Origin: Drosophila persimilis
Taxonomy: Eukaryota; Arthropoda; Insecta; Diptera; Drosophilidae
Reading direction: 5' to 3'
NCBI RefSeq assembly: GCF_003286085.1
Contig: NW_020825294.1
Location: forward strand, 16,179,844-16,243,843
DNA length: 64,000 bases
Shown here: piece after piece, positions 20,128-33,837 of the stretch
Position numbering within the stretch: position 1 is the first letter of the stretch
Layout: each line of letters opens with the position of its first letter
Notes under the pieces: generated by a model
Databases searched by the model: none
What the model was told of the DNA's origin: nothing
The model's input: the letters and a program-made list of their open reading frames with translations, nothing else
Position numbers and translations under genes: made by a program

Positions 20128-23100
20128 TCTCTCCGCTGGAGGAAAACTAATTTCCGGTGGCGGGAAATCTATATCCCCTGCCGGACAACTTATCTCTGCT
20201 GACGAAATACGTCTCTCCGCTTGCAGAAAACTTATCTCCGGCGGCGAGAAGTTTATATCCCCGTCCTGACAGCTTATCTCTGCTAACGAAATACGTCTGT
20301 CCGCTGCCAGAAAACTTATCTCCGGCGGCGGGAAATCAATATCCCCTGCCAGACAACTTATCTCTGCTGACGAAATACGTGTCTCCGCTTGCAGAAAACT
20401 TATCTTTGCTGGCGAAATACGTCTCTCCGCTGGCGGAAAACAAATTTCCGGTAGCGGGAAATATATATCCCCTTCCGGACAACTTATCTCTGCTGACGAA
20501 ATACGTCTCTCCGCTGGCAGTAAACTTATCTCCGGTGGCGGGAAATATATATCCCCTGCCGGACAACTTATCTCCGCTGGCAGACCATTTATCTCCGGTG
20601 ACGAACTACGATTCTCCGCTGGCAGAAATCTTATCTCCGGCGGTGGGAATTTTTTATATCCCCTGACGGACAATTTATCCCCGCTGACAAAATACATCTC
20701 TCTTCTTGCAGAAAACTTTTCTCCGGTGGCGAGAAGTTTATATCCCCGGCTTGACAACTTATCTCTGCTAACAAAATACGTCTCTCCACTGGCAGAAAAC
20801 TTATCTCCGGGGTCGGGAAATCTATATTCCCTGCAAGACAACTTATGTCTGCTGACGAAATACCTCTCTCCGCTGGCGGAAAACTTATTTCCGGTGCCGG
20901 GAAATCTATATCCCCTGCCGGACAACTTATCTCTGCTGACGAAATACGTCTCTACGCTGGCAGAAAACTTATTTCCGGGGGCGGGAAATCTATATCCCCT
21001 GCCGGACAACTTATCTCTGCTGACGAAATACGTGTCTCCGCTTGCAGAAAACTTATCTTTGCTGACGAAATACGTCTCTCCGCTTGCAGAAAACTTATCT
21101 CCGGCGGCGGGAAATCTATATTCCCTGCCAGACAACTTATCTCTGCTGACGAAATACGTCTCTCCGCTGGCGGAAAACTTATTTCCGGTGCCGGGAAATC
21201 TATATCCCCTGCCAGACAACTTATCTCTGCTAACGAAATACGTCTCTCCGCTGGCGGAAATCTTATTTCCGGTGCCGGGAAATCTATATCCGCTGCCGGA
21301 CATCTTATCTCTGCTGACGAAATACGTCTCTACGCTGGCAGAAAACTTATCTCCGGCGGCGGGAAAGTTATATCCCCTGCCGGACAACTTATCTCTGCTG
21401 ACAAAATACATCTCTCCGCTGGCGGAAAACTTATCTCCGGTGCCGGGAAATTTATATCCCCTGCCGGACAACTTATCTCCGCTGGCAGACAATTCATCTC
21501 CGCTGACGAACTACGATTCTCCGCTGGCAGAAATCTTATCTCCGGCGGCGGGAATTTTGTATATCCCCTGACGGACAATTTATCCCCGCTGACGAATTAC
21601 GTTTCTCCGCCGGCAGAAAACTTATCTCCACTGGCAGAACATTTACTTACTTTACTTATGGCGGCGAGGAATTTATATCACCTGCCGGACATCTTATCTC
21701 TGCTGCCAAAATACATCTCTTCGCTGGCGGAAAACTTATCTGCGGTGGCGGAAATTTATATCCGCTGGCGGAAAACTTTTCTCCGATAACAGACATCTTA
21801 TCTTCGCTGCCGGACAACTTATCTCTGCTGACAAAATACGTCTATCCGCTGGCGGAAAACTTATCTCCGGTGACGGGAAATTCATATCCGCTTGCGGAAA
21901 ACTTTTCTCCAGAGGGGGAAATTTATAAGTCCTGCCGGACAACTTATCTCCGCAGACGAACTACGTATCTCCGCCGGCAGAAAACTTATCCCCTGCCGGA
22001 CATCTTATCTCGGCTGACAAAATACATCTCTCCTCGTGCAGAAAACTTATCTTCGGCGGCGAGAAATTTACATCCCCGGCCTGACAACTTATCTCTGCAA
22101 ACGAAATACGTCTATCCGCTGGCGGAAAACTTATTTGCGGTGGCGGGAAATATATATCCCCTGCCGGACAACTAATCTCTGCTGACGAAATATGTCTTTA
22201 CGCTGGCAGAAAACTTATCTTCGGCGGCGGGAAATCTATATCCCCTGCCAGACAACTTATCTCGCTAACGAAATACGTCTCTCCGCTGGCGGAAAACTTA
22301 TTTCCGGTGCCGGGAAATCTATATCCGCTGGCGGACATACTTATCTCCGCTGGCAGACAATTTATCTCCGCTGACGAACTACGATTCTCCGCTGGCAGAA
22401 ATCTTATCTCCGGCGGCGGGAATTTTGTATATCCCCTGGTGGACAATTTATCCCCGCCGACGAATTACGTTTCTCCACCGGCAGAAAACTTATCTCCGCT
22501 GGCAGAAAATTTACTTACTTTACTTATGGCGGCGAGGAATTTATATCACCTGCCGGACATCTTATATCTGCTGCCAAAATACATCTCTTCGCTGGCGGAA
22601 AACTTATCTGCGGTGGCGGAAATTTATATCCGCTGGCGGAAAACTTTTCTCCGATAACAGACATCTTATCTTCGCTGCCGGACAACTTATCTCTGCTGAC
22701 GAACTACGTTTCTCCGCCGACAGAACAATTACCTCCGTCGGCGAGAAATTTATATCCCCTGCCGGACAACTTATCTCTGCTGACACAATACGTCTCTCCG
22801 CTTGCAGAAAACTTATCTCCAGAGTGGGAAATTTATAGCCCCTGCCGGACAACTTATCTCTGCTGACAAAATATTTCTCTCCGGTGGCGGAAAACTTCTT
22901 TCCGGCGGCGGGAAATCTATATTCCCTGCCAGACAACTTATCTCTGCTGACGAAATACGTCTCTCCGCTGGCGGAAAACTTATTTCCGGTGCCGGGAAAT
23001 CTATATCCGCTGCCGGACATCTTATCTCTGCTGACGAAATACGTCTCTACGCTGGCAGAAAACTTATCTCAACTTATATCCCCTGCCGGACAACTTATCT

Positions 23101-24840
23101 CCGCTGACAAAATACGTCTCTCCGCCGGCGGAAAACTTATCTCCGGTGGCGGGAAATGTATATCCGCTGGCGGAAAACTTTTCACCAGAGGGGGAAATTT
23201 ATACCCCCTGCCGGACAACTTATCTCCGCTGACAAAATACATCTCTCCGCTGGCGGAAAACTTATCTGCGGTAGCGGAAAATTTATATCCGCTGGCGGAA
23301 AATTTATATCCGCTTTCGGAAAACTTTTCTCCGCTGACAGACATCTTATCTTATCTTATCTTTGCTGACAAAATACGTCTATCCGCTGGCGGAAAACTTA
23401 TTTCCGGTGGCGGGAAATATATATTCCCTGCCGGACAACTAATCTCTGCTGACGAAATATGTCTTTACGCTGGCAGAAAACTTATCTCCGGCGGCGAGAA
23501 GTTTATATCCCCGGCCTGACAACTTATCTCTGCTAACGAAATACGTCTCTCCGCTGGCGGAAAACTTATCTCCGGCGGTGGGAAATCTATATCCGCTGGC
23601 GGACAACTTATCTCCGCTGGCAGACAATTTATCTCCGCTGACGAACTACGATTCTCCGCTGGCAGAAATCTTATCTCCGGCGGCGGGAATTTTGTATATC
23701 CCCTGGCGGACAATTTATCCCCGCAGAAAACTTATCTCCGGTGGCGGGAAATTTATATCCGCTGGCGGAAAACTTTTCTCCAGAGGGGGAAATTTATAGC
23801 CCCTGCCGGACAACTTATCTCTGCTGACAAAATACGTCTCTCCGGTGGCGGAAAACTTATCTCCGGTGGCGGGAAATTTATATCCCCTGCCGGACAACTT
23901 ATCACTGCTGACAAAATACGTCTCTCCGCTGGCAGAAAACTTATCTCCGGTGGCGGGAAATTTATATCCGCTGGCGGAAAACTTTTCTCCAGAGCGGGAC
24001 ATTTATAGCCCCTGCCGGACATCTTATCTCTGCTGACAAAATACGTCTCTCCGGTGGCGGAAAACTTATCTCCGGTGGCGGGAAATTTATATCCCCTGCC
24101 GGACAACTTATATCTGCTGACAAAATACGTCTCTCCGCTGGCAGAAAACTTATCTCCGGTGGCGGGAAATTTATATCCGCTGGCGGAAAACTTTTCTCCA
24201 GAGGGGGACATTTATAGCCCCTGCCGGACATCTTATCTCTGCTGACAAAATACGTCTCTCCGGTGGCGGAAAACTTATCTCCGGTGGCGGGAAATTTATA
24301 TCCCCTGCCGGACAACTTATATCTGCTGACAAAATACGTCTCTCCGGTGGCGGAAAACTTCTTTCCGGCGGGGGGAAATCTATATTCCCTACCAGACAAC
24401 TTATCTCTGCTGATGAAATACGTCTCTCCGCTGGCGGAAAACTTATTTCCGGTGCCGGGAAATCTATATCCGCTGCCGGACATCTTATCTCTGCTGACGA
24501 AATACGTCTCTACGCTGGCAGAAAACTTATCTCAGGCGGCGGGAAAATTATATCCCCTGCCGGACAACTTATCTACGCTGACAAAATATGTCTCTCCGCC
24601 GGCGGAAAACTTATCTCCGGTGGCGGGAAATTTATATCCGCTGGCGGAAAACTTTTCACCAGACGGGGAAATTTATACCCCCTGCCGGACAACTTATCTC
24701 CGCTGACAAAATACATCTCTCCGCTGGCGGAAAACTTATCTGCGGTAGCGGAAAATTTATATCCGCTGGCGGAAAATTTATATCCGCTGGCGGAAAACTT
24801 TTCTCCGCTGACAGACATCTTATCTTATCTTATCTTTGCT
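20124..24840 (+). repeat. 21/84-bp satellite array, right block, irregular part
   Basis: The same head-to-tail satellite resumes in the same orientation as the left block. Between 20.1 and 21.6 kb the 84-bp order A-B-C-D is regular. From 21.6 to 24.8 kb monomers are lost or shifted: TTTACTTACTTTACTTATGG interruptions occur near 21650 and 22510, and a short internal loss gives TTATCTCGCTAACG near 22259. The first 20-bp monomer variant (AGAGGGGGAAATTTATA) appears near 21910 and the first TCTTA expansion near 23341. Nothing else is seen in this interval. Confidence 0.95.
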
Positions 24841-24984
24841 GACAAAATACGTCTTTCCGCGGGCAGAAAACTTATCTCCGGCGGCGGGAAATTTATATCC
24901 GCTGGCGGAAAACTTTTCGCCCCCCCTCTGGAAAACTTATCTCCGCTGGCAGAACATTTACTTCCGGCGGCGAGGAATTTATAT

Positions 24985-27488
24985 CCCCTGCCGGACATCT
25001 TATCTCTGCTGACAAAATACATCTCTTCGCTGGCGGAAAACTTATTTACGGTGGCGGGAAATCTATATCCCCTGCCGGACAAATTATCTCTGCTGACGAA
25101 ACACGTCTCTCCGCTTGCAGAAAACTTATCTCTGCAGACGAAATAAGTCTCTCCGCTGGCGGAAAACTAATTTCCGGTGGCGGGAAATATATATCCCCTG
25201 CCGGACAACTTATCTCTGCTGAGAAAATACGTCTCTCCGCTGGCGGAAAACTTATCTACGCAGACGACCTACGTTTCTCCGCCGGCAGAAAACTTATCTC
25301 CGCTGGCAAAACATTTACTTCCGGCGGCGGGACATCTTATCTCGGCAAACAAAATACATCTCTCCGCTGGCGGAAAACTTATTTCCGGTGGCGGGAAATA
25401 TATATCCCCTGCCGGACAACTTATCTCTGCTGACGAAATACGTCTCTACGCTGGCAGAAAATTTATCTCCGGCGGAGGGAAATTTATATCCCCTGCCGGA
25501 CAACTTATCTCTGCTGACAAAATACGTCTCTCCGGTGGCGGGAAATTTATATCCCCTGCCGGACAACTTATCACTGCTGACAAAATACGTCTCTCCACTG
25601 GCAGAAAACTTATCTCCGGTGGCGGGAAATTTATTTCCGCTGGCGGAAAACTTTTCTCCAGAGGGGGAAATTTATGGCCCCTGCCGGACAACTTATCTCT
25701 GCTGACAAAATACGTCTCACCGGTGGCGGAAAACTTATCTCCGGTGGCGGGAAATTTATATCCCCTGCCGGACAACTTATCTCTGCTGACAAAATACGTC
25801 TCTCCGCTGGCAGAAAACTTAACTCCGGTGGCGGGAAATTTATATCCGCTGGCGGAAAACTTTTCTCCAGAGGGGGAAATTTATAGCCCCTGCCGGACAA
25901 CTTATCTCTGCTGACAAAATACGTCTCTCCGGTGGCGGAAAACTTATCTCCGGTGGCGGGAAATTTATATCCCCTGCCGGACAACTTATCTCTGCTGACA
26001 AAATACATCTCTCCGCTGGCGGAAAACTTATCTGCGGTAGCGGTTAATTTATCACCGCTGGCGGAAAGCTTTTCTCCGCTGACAGACATCTTATCTTATC
26101 TTATCTTTGCTGACAAAATACGTCTTTCCGCGGGCAGAAAACTTATCTCCGGCAGCGGGAAATCTATATGGCCTGCCAGACAACTTATCTCTGCTCACAA
26201 AATACGTCTATCCGGTGGCGGAAAACTTATCTCCGGTGGCGGGAAATTTATATCCCCTGCCAGACAACTTATCTCGCTAACGAAATACGTCTCTCCGCTG
26301 GCGGAAAACTTATTTCCGGTGCCGGGAAATCTATATCCGCTGGCGGACATACTTATCTCCGCTGGCAGACAATTTATCTCCGCTGACGAACTACGATTCT
26401 CCGCTGGCAGAAAACTTAACTCCGGTGGCGGGAAATTTATATCCGCTGGCGGAAAACTTTTCTCCAGAGGGGGAAATTTATAGCCCCTGCCGGACAACTT
26501 ATCTCTGCTGACAAAATACGTCTCTCCGGTGGCGGAAAACTTATCTCCGGTGGCGGGAAATTTATATCCCCTGCCGGACATCTTATCTCTGCTGACAAAA
26601 TACATATCTTCGCTGGCGGAAAACTTATTTACGGTGGCGGGAAATCTATATCCCCTGCCGGACAAATTATCTCTGCTGACGAAACACGTCTCTCCGCTTG
26701 CAGAAAACTTATCTCTGCAGACGAAATACGTCTCTCCGCTGGCGGAAAACTAATTTCCGGTGGCGGGAAATATATATCCCCTGCCGGACAACTTATCTCT
26801 GCTGAGAAAATACGTCTCTCCGCTGGCGGAAAACTTATCTACGCAGACGACCTACGTTTCTCCGCCGGCAGAAAACTTATCTCCGCTGGCAAAACATTTA
26901 CTTCCGGCGGCGGGACATCTTATCTCGGCAAACAAAATACATCTCTCCGCTGGCGGAAAACTTATTTCCGGTGGCGGGAAATATATATCCCCTGCCGGAC
27001 AACTTATCTCTGCTGACGAAATACGTCTCTACGCTGGCAGAAAACTTATCTCCGGCGGAGGGAAATTTATATCCCCTGCCGGACAACTTATCTCTGCTGA
27101 CAAAATACGTCTCTCCGGTGGCGGGAAATTTATTTCCCCTGCCGGACAACTTATCACTGCTGACAAAATACGTCTCTCCACTGGCAGAAAACTTATCTCC
27201 GGTGGCGGGAAATTTATTTCCGCTGGCGGAAAACTTTTCTCCAGAGGGGGAAATTTATGGCCCCTGCCGGACAACTTATCTCTGCTGACAAAATACGTCT
27301 CACCGGTGGCGGAAAACTTATCTCCGGTGGCGGGAAATTTATATCCCCTGCCGGACAACTTATCTCTGCTGACAAAATACGTCTCTCCGCTGGCAGAAAA
27401 CTTAACTCCGGTGGCGGGAAATTTCTATCCGCTGGCGGAAAACTTTTCTCCAGAGGGGGAAATTTGTAGCCCCTGCCGGACAACTTAT
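24985..27488 (+). repeat. Higher-order duplication, offset 1,583 bp
   Basis: The segment of about 920 bp starting near 24985 recurs near 26568 with few changes. It includes the uncommon words TCTACGCAGACGACCTACG and GGGACATCTTATCTCGGCAAAC. Related copies of the same segment occur near 32230, 42800 and 46660. Confidence 0.85.
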
Positions 27489-28279
27489 CTCCGCTGACGA
27501 ACTACGTTTCTCCGCCGGCAGAAAACTTATCTCCGCTGGCAGAACATTTACCTCCGGCGGCGGAAAATTTATATCCCCTGCCGGACAACTTATCTCTGCT
27601 GACAAAATACGTCTCTCCGGTGGCGGAAAACTTATCTCCGGTGGCGGGAAATTTAAATCCCCTGCCGGACAACTTATCACTGCTGACAAAATACGTCTCT
27701 CCGCTGGCGGAAAACTTATCTCCGGTGGCGGGAAATTTATATCCGCTGGCGGAAAACTTTTCTCCAAAAGGGGGAAATTTATAACCCCTGCCGGACAACT
27801 TATCTCTGCTGACAAAATACGTCTCTCCGGTGGCGGAAAACTAATCTCCGTTGGCGGGAAATTTATATCCCCTGCCGGACAACTTATCTCTGCTGACAAA
27901 ATACGTCTCTCCGCTGGCAGAAAACTTATCTCCGGTGGTGGGAAATTTATATCCCCTGCCGGACAACTTTTCTCCAGAGGGGAAATTTATAGCCCCTGCC
28001 GGACAACTTATCTCTGCTGACAAAATACGTCTCTCCGCTGGCAGAAAACTTATCTCCGGTGGCGGGAAATTTATATCCGCTGGCGGAAAACTTTTCTCCA
28101 GAGTGGGAAATTTGTAGCCCCTGCCGGACAACTTATCGCTGCAGACGAAATACGTCTCTCCGGTGGCGGAAAACTTATCTCCGGTGGCGGGAAATTTATA
28201 TCCCCTGCCGGACAACTTATCTCTGCTGACAAAATACGTCTCTCCGCTGGCAGAAAACTTATCTCCGGTGGCGGGAAAA

Positions 28280-30266
28280 TTATATCCCCTGCCGGACAAC
28301 TTTTCTCCAGAGGGGGAAATTTATAGCCCCTGCCGGACAACTTATCTCTGCTGACAAAATACGTCTCTCCACTGGCAGAAAACTTATCTCCGGTGGCGGG
28401 AAATTTATATCCGCTGGCGGAAAACTTTTCTCCAGAGTGGGAAATTTGTAGCCCCTGCCGGACAACTTATCGCTGCAGACGAAATACGTCTCTCCGGTGG
28501 CGGAAAACTAATTTCCGGTGATGGGAAATATATATCCCCTGCCGGACAACTTATCTCTGCTGACAAAATACGTCTCTCCGCTGGCGGAAAACTTATCTAT
28601 GCAGACGACCTACGTTTCTCCGCCGGCAGAAAACTTATCTCCGCTGGAAAAACATTTAGTTCCGGCGGCGGGACATCTTATCTCGGCAAACAAAATACAT
28701 CTCTCCGCTGGCGGAAAACTTATTTCCGGTGGCGGGAAATATATATCCCCTGCCAGACAACTTATCTCTGCTGACGAAATACGTCTCTACGCTGGCAGAA
28801 AACTTATCTCCGGCGGAGGGAAATTTATATCCCCTGCCGGACAACTTATCTCTGCTGACAAAATACGTCTCTCCGGTGGCGGAAAACTTATCTCCGGTGG
28901 CGGAAAATTTATATCCCCTGCCGGACAACTTATCACTGCTGACAAAATACGTCTCTCCACTGGCAGAAAACTTATCTCCGGTGGCGGGAAATTTATTTCC
29001 GCTGGCGGAAAACTTTTCTCCAGAGGGGGAAATTTATAGCCCCTGCCGGACAACTTATCTCTGCTGACAAAATACGTCTCTCCGGTGGCGGAAAACTAAT
29101 CTCCGGTGGCGGGAAATTTATATCCCCTGCCGGACAACTTATCTCTGCTGACAAAATACATCTCTCCGCTGGCGGAAAACTTATCTGCGGTAGCGGGAAA
29201 TTTATATCCGCTGGCGGAAAGCTTTTCTCCGCTGACAGACATCTTATCTTATCTTATCTTTGCTGACAAAATACGTCTTTCCGCGGGCAGAAAACTTATC
29301 TCCGGCAGCGGGAAATCTATATGGCCTGCCAGACAACTTATCTCTGCTCACAAAATACGTCTATCCGCTGGCGGAAAACTTATCTCCGGCGGCGGGAAAA
29401 TTATATCCCCTGCCGGACAACTTTTCTCCAGAGGGGGAAATTTATAGCCCCTGCCGGACAACTTATCTCTGCTGACAAAATACGTCTCTCCACTGGCAGA
29501 AAACTTATCTCCGGTGGCGGGAAATTTATATCCGCTGGCGGAAAACTTTTCTCCAGAGTGGGAAATTTGTAGCCCCTGCCGGACAACTTATCGCTGCAGA
29601 CGAAATACGTCTCTCCGGTGGCGGAAAACTAATTTCCGGTGATGGGAAATATATATCCCCTGCCGGACAACTTATCTCTGCTGACAAAATACGTCTCTCC
29701 GCTGGCGGAAAACTTATCTATGCAGACGACCTACGTTTCTCCGCCGGCAGAAAACTTATCTCCGCTGGAAAAACATTTAGTTCCGGCGGCGGGACATCTT
29801 ATCTCGGCAAACAAAATACATCTCTCCGCTGGCGGAAAACTTATTTCCGGTGGCGGGAAATATATATCCCCTGCCAGACAACTTATCTCTGCTGACGAAA
29901 TACGTCTCTACGCTGGCAGAAAACTTATCTCCGGCGGAGGGAAATTTATATCCCCTGCCGGACAACTTATCTCTGCTGACAAAATACGTCTCTCCGGTGG
30001 CGGAAAACTTATCTCCGGTGGCGGAAAATTTATATCCCCTGCCGGACAACTTATCACTGCTGACAAAATACGTCTCTCCACTGGCAGAAAACTTGTCTCC
30101 GGTGGCGGGAAATTTATATCCGCTGGCGGAAAACTTTTCTCCAGAGGGGGAAATTTATAGCCCCTGCCGGACAACTTATCTCTGCTGACAAAATACGTCT
30201 CTCCGGTGGCGGAAAACTAATCTCCGGTGGCGGGAAATTTATATCCCCTGCCGGACAACTTATCAC
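28280..30266 (+). repeat. Higher-order duplication, offset 1,121 bp
   Basis: About 865 bp beginning near 28280 recur near 29401. Both copies carry the rare words GTGATGGGAAATATATATCC (28518 and 29639) and CTATGCAGACGACC, as well as AGAGTGGGAAATTTGTAGCC. Confidence 0.85.
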
Positions 30267-33200
30267 TGCTGACAAAATACGTCTCTCCACTGGCAGAAAA
30301 CTTATCTCCGGTGGCGGGAAATTTATTTCCGCTGGCGGAAAACTTTTCTCCAGAGGGGGAAATTTATAGCCCCTGCCAGACAACTTATCTCTGCTCACAA
30401 AATACGTCTATCCGCTGGCGGAAAACTTATCTCCGGCGGCGGGAAAATTATATCCCCTGCCGGACAACTTTTCTCCAGAGGGGGAAATTTATAGCCCCTG
30501 CCGGACAACTTATCTCTGCTGACAAAATACGTCTCTCCACTGGCAGAAAACTTATCTCCGGTGGCGGGAAATTTATTTCCGCTGGCGGAAAACTTTTCTC
30601 CAGAGGGGGAAATTTATAGCCCCTGCCGGACAACTTATCTCTGCTGACAAAATACGTCTCTCCGGTGGCGGAAAACTAATCTCCGGTGGCGGGAAATTTA
30701 TATCCCCTGCCGGACAACTTATCTCTGCTGACAAAATACATCTCTCCGCTGGCGGAAAACTTATCTGCGGTAGCGGGAAATTTATATCCGCTGGCGGAAA
30801 GCTTTTCTCCGCTGACAGACATCTTATCTTATCTTATCTTTGCTGACAAAATACGTCTTTCCGCGGGCAGAAAACTTATCTCCGGCAGCGGGAAATCTAT
30901 ATGGCCTGCCAGACAACTTATCTCTGCTCACAAAATACGTCTATCCGCTGGCGGAAAACTTATCTCCGGCGGCGTGAAATCTATATTCCCTGCCGGACAA
31001 CTTATCTCTGCTGACGAAATACGTCTCTCCGCTGGCAGAAAACTTATCTCCGGTGGCGGGAAATTTCTATCCGCTGGCGGAAAACTTTTCTCCAGAGGGG
31101 GAAATTTGTAGCCCCTGCCGGACAACTTATCTCTGCTGACAAAATACGTCTCTCCGCTGGCAGAAAACTTATCTCCGGTGGCGGGAAATTTATATCCGCT
31201 GGCGGAAAACTTTTCTCCAGAGGGGGAAATTTATAGCCCCTGCCGGACAACTTATCTCTGCTGACAAAATACGTCTCTCCGGTGGCGGGAAATTTATATC
31301 CCCTGCCGGACAACTTATCACTGCTGACAAAATACGTCTCTCCACTGGCAGAAAACTTATCTCCGGTGGCGGGAAATTTATATCCGCTGGCGGAAAACTT
31401 TTCTCCAGAGGGGGAAATTTATAGCCCCTGCCGGACAACTTATCTCTGCTGACAAAATACGTCTCTCCGCTGGCAGAAAACTTATCTCCGGTGGCGGGAA
31501 ATTTATATCCGCTGGCGGAAAACTTTTCTCCAGAGGGGGAAATTTATAGCCCCTGCCGGACAACTTATCTCTGCTGACAAAATACGTCTCTCCGGTGGCG
31601 GAAAACTTATCTCCGGTGGCGGGAAATTTATATCCCCTGCCGGACAACTTATCTCTGCTGACAAAATACGTCTCTCCGGTGGCGGAAAACTTATCTCCGG
31701 TGGCGGGAAATTTATATCCCCTGCCGGACAACTTATCACTGCTGACAAAATACGTCTCTCCACTGGCAGAAAACTTGTCTCCGGTGGCGGGAAATTTATA
31801 TCCGCTGGCGGAAAACTTTTCTCCAGAGGGGGAAATTTATAGCCCCTGCCGGACAACTTATCTCTGCTGACAAAATACGTCTCTCCGGTGGCGGAAAACT
31901 AATCTCCGGTGGCGGGAAATTTATATCCCCTGCCGGACAACTTATCTCTGCTGACAAAATACATCTCTCCGCTGGCGGAAAACTTATCTGCGGTAGCGGG
32001 AAATTTATATCCGCTGGCGGAAAGCTTTTCTCCGCTGACAGACATCTTATCTTATCTTATCTTTGCTGACAAAATACGTCTTTCGCGGGCAGAAAACTTA
32101 TCTGCGGCGGCGGGAAATTTATATCCGCTGGCGGAAAACTTTTCGCCCCCCCTCTGGAAAACTTATCTCCGCTGGCAGAACATTTACTTCCGGCGGCGAG
32201 GAATTTATATCCCCTGCCGGACATCTTATCTCTGCTTACAAAATACATCTCTTCGCTGGCGGAAAACTTATTTACGGTGGCGGGAAATCTATATCCCCTG
32301 CCGGACAAATTATCTCTGCTGACGAAACACGTCTCTCCGCTTGCAGAAAACTTATCTCTGCAGACGAAATACGTCTCTCCGCTGGCGGAAAACTAATTTC
32401 CGGTGGCGGGAAATGTATATCCCCTGCCGGACAACTTATCTCTGCTGAGAAAATACGTCTCTCCGCTGGCGGAAAACTTATCTACGCAGACGACCTACGT
32501 TTCTCCGCCGGCAGAAAACTTATCTCCGCTGGCAAAACATTTACTTCCGGCGGCGGGACATCTTATCTCGGCAAACAAAATACATCTCTCCGCTGGCGGA
32601 AAACTTATTTCCGGTGGCGGGAAATTTATATCCCCTGCCGGACAACTTATCTCTGCTAAAGAAATACGTCTATCCGCTGGCAGAACATTTACCTCCGGCG
32701 GCGGAAAATTTATATCCCCTGCCGGACAACTTATCTCTGCTGACAAAATACGTCTCTCCGGTGGCGGAAAACTTATCTCCGGGTGCGGGAAATTTATATC
32801 CCCTGCCGGACAACTTATCACTGCTGACAAAATACGTCTCTCCACTGGCAGAAAACTTATCTCCGGTGGCGGGAAATTTATATCCGCTGGCGGAAAACTT
32901 TTCTCCAGAGGGGGAAATTTATAGCCCCTGCCGGACAACTTATCTCTGCTGACAAAATACGTCTCTCCGCTGGCAGAAAACTTATCTCCGGTGGCGGGAA
33001 ATTTATATCCGCTGGCGGAAAACTTTTCTCCAGAGGGGGAAATTTATAGCCCCTGCCGGACAACTTATCTCTGCTGACAAAATACGTCTCTCCGGTGGCG
33101 GGAAATTTATATCCCCTGCCGGACAACTTATCACTGCTGACAAAATACGTCTCTCCACTGGCAGAAAACTTATCTCCGGTGGCGGGAAATTTATATCCGC

Positions 33201-33837
33201 TGGCGGAAAACTTTTCTCCAGAGGGGGAAATTTATATCCCCTGCCGGACAACTTATCTCTGCTGACAAAATACGTCTCTCCGGTGGCGGAAAACTTATCT
33301 CCGGTGGCGGGAAATTTATAGCCCCTGCCGGACAACTTATCTCTGCTGACAAAATACGTCTATCCGCTGGCGGAAAACTTATCTACGCAGACGACCTACG
33401 TTTCTCGGCCGGCAGAAAACTTATCTCCGCTGGCAAAACATTTACTTCCGGCGGCGGGACATCTTATCTCGGCAAACAAAATACATCTCTCCGCTGGCGG
33501 AAAACTTATTTCCGGTGGCGGGAAATATATATCCCCTGCCGGACAACTTATCTCTGCTGACAAAATACGTCTCTCCGCTGGCAGAAAACTTATCTCCGGT
33601 GGCGGGAAATTTATATCCGCTGGCGGAAAACTTTTCTCCAGAGGGGGAAATTTATAGCCCCTGCCGGACAACTTATCTCTGCTGACAAAATACGTCTCTC
33701 CGGTGGCGGGAAATTTATATCCCCTGCCGGACAACTTATCACTGCTGACAAAATACGTCTCTCCACTGGCAGAAAACTTATCTCCGGTGGCGGGAAATTT
33801 ATATCCGCTGGCGGAAAACTTTTCTCCAGAGGGGGAA

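Noticed and set aside
20641..21578. Possible second LTR-element junctions within the satellite at TTTTTTATATCCCC and TTTTGTATATCCCC
   Set aside because: These are single-monomer T insertions in otherwise regular satellite, without LTR termini or target duplications.
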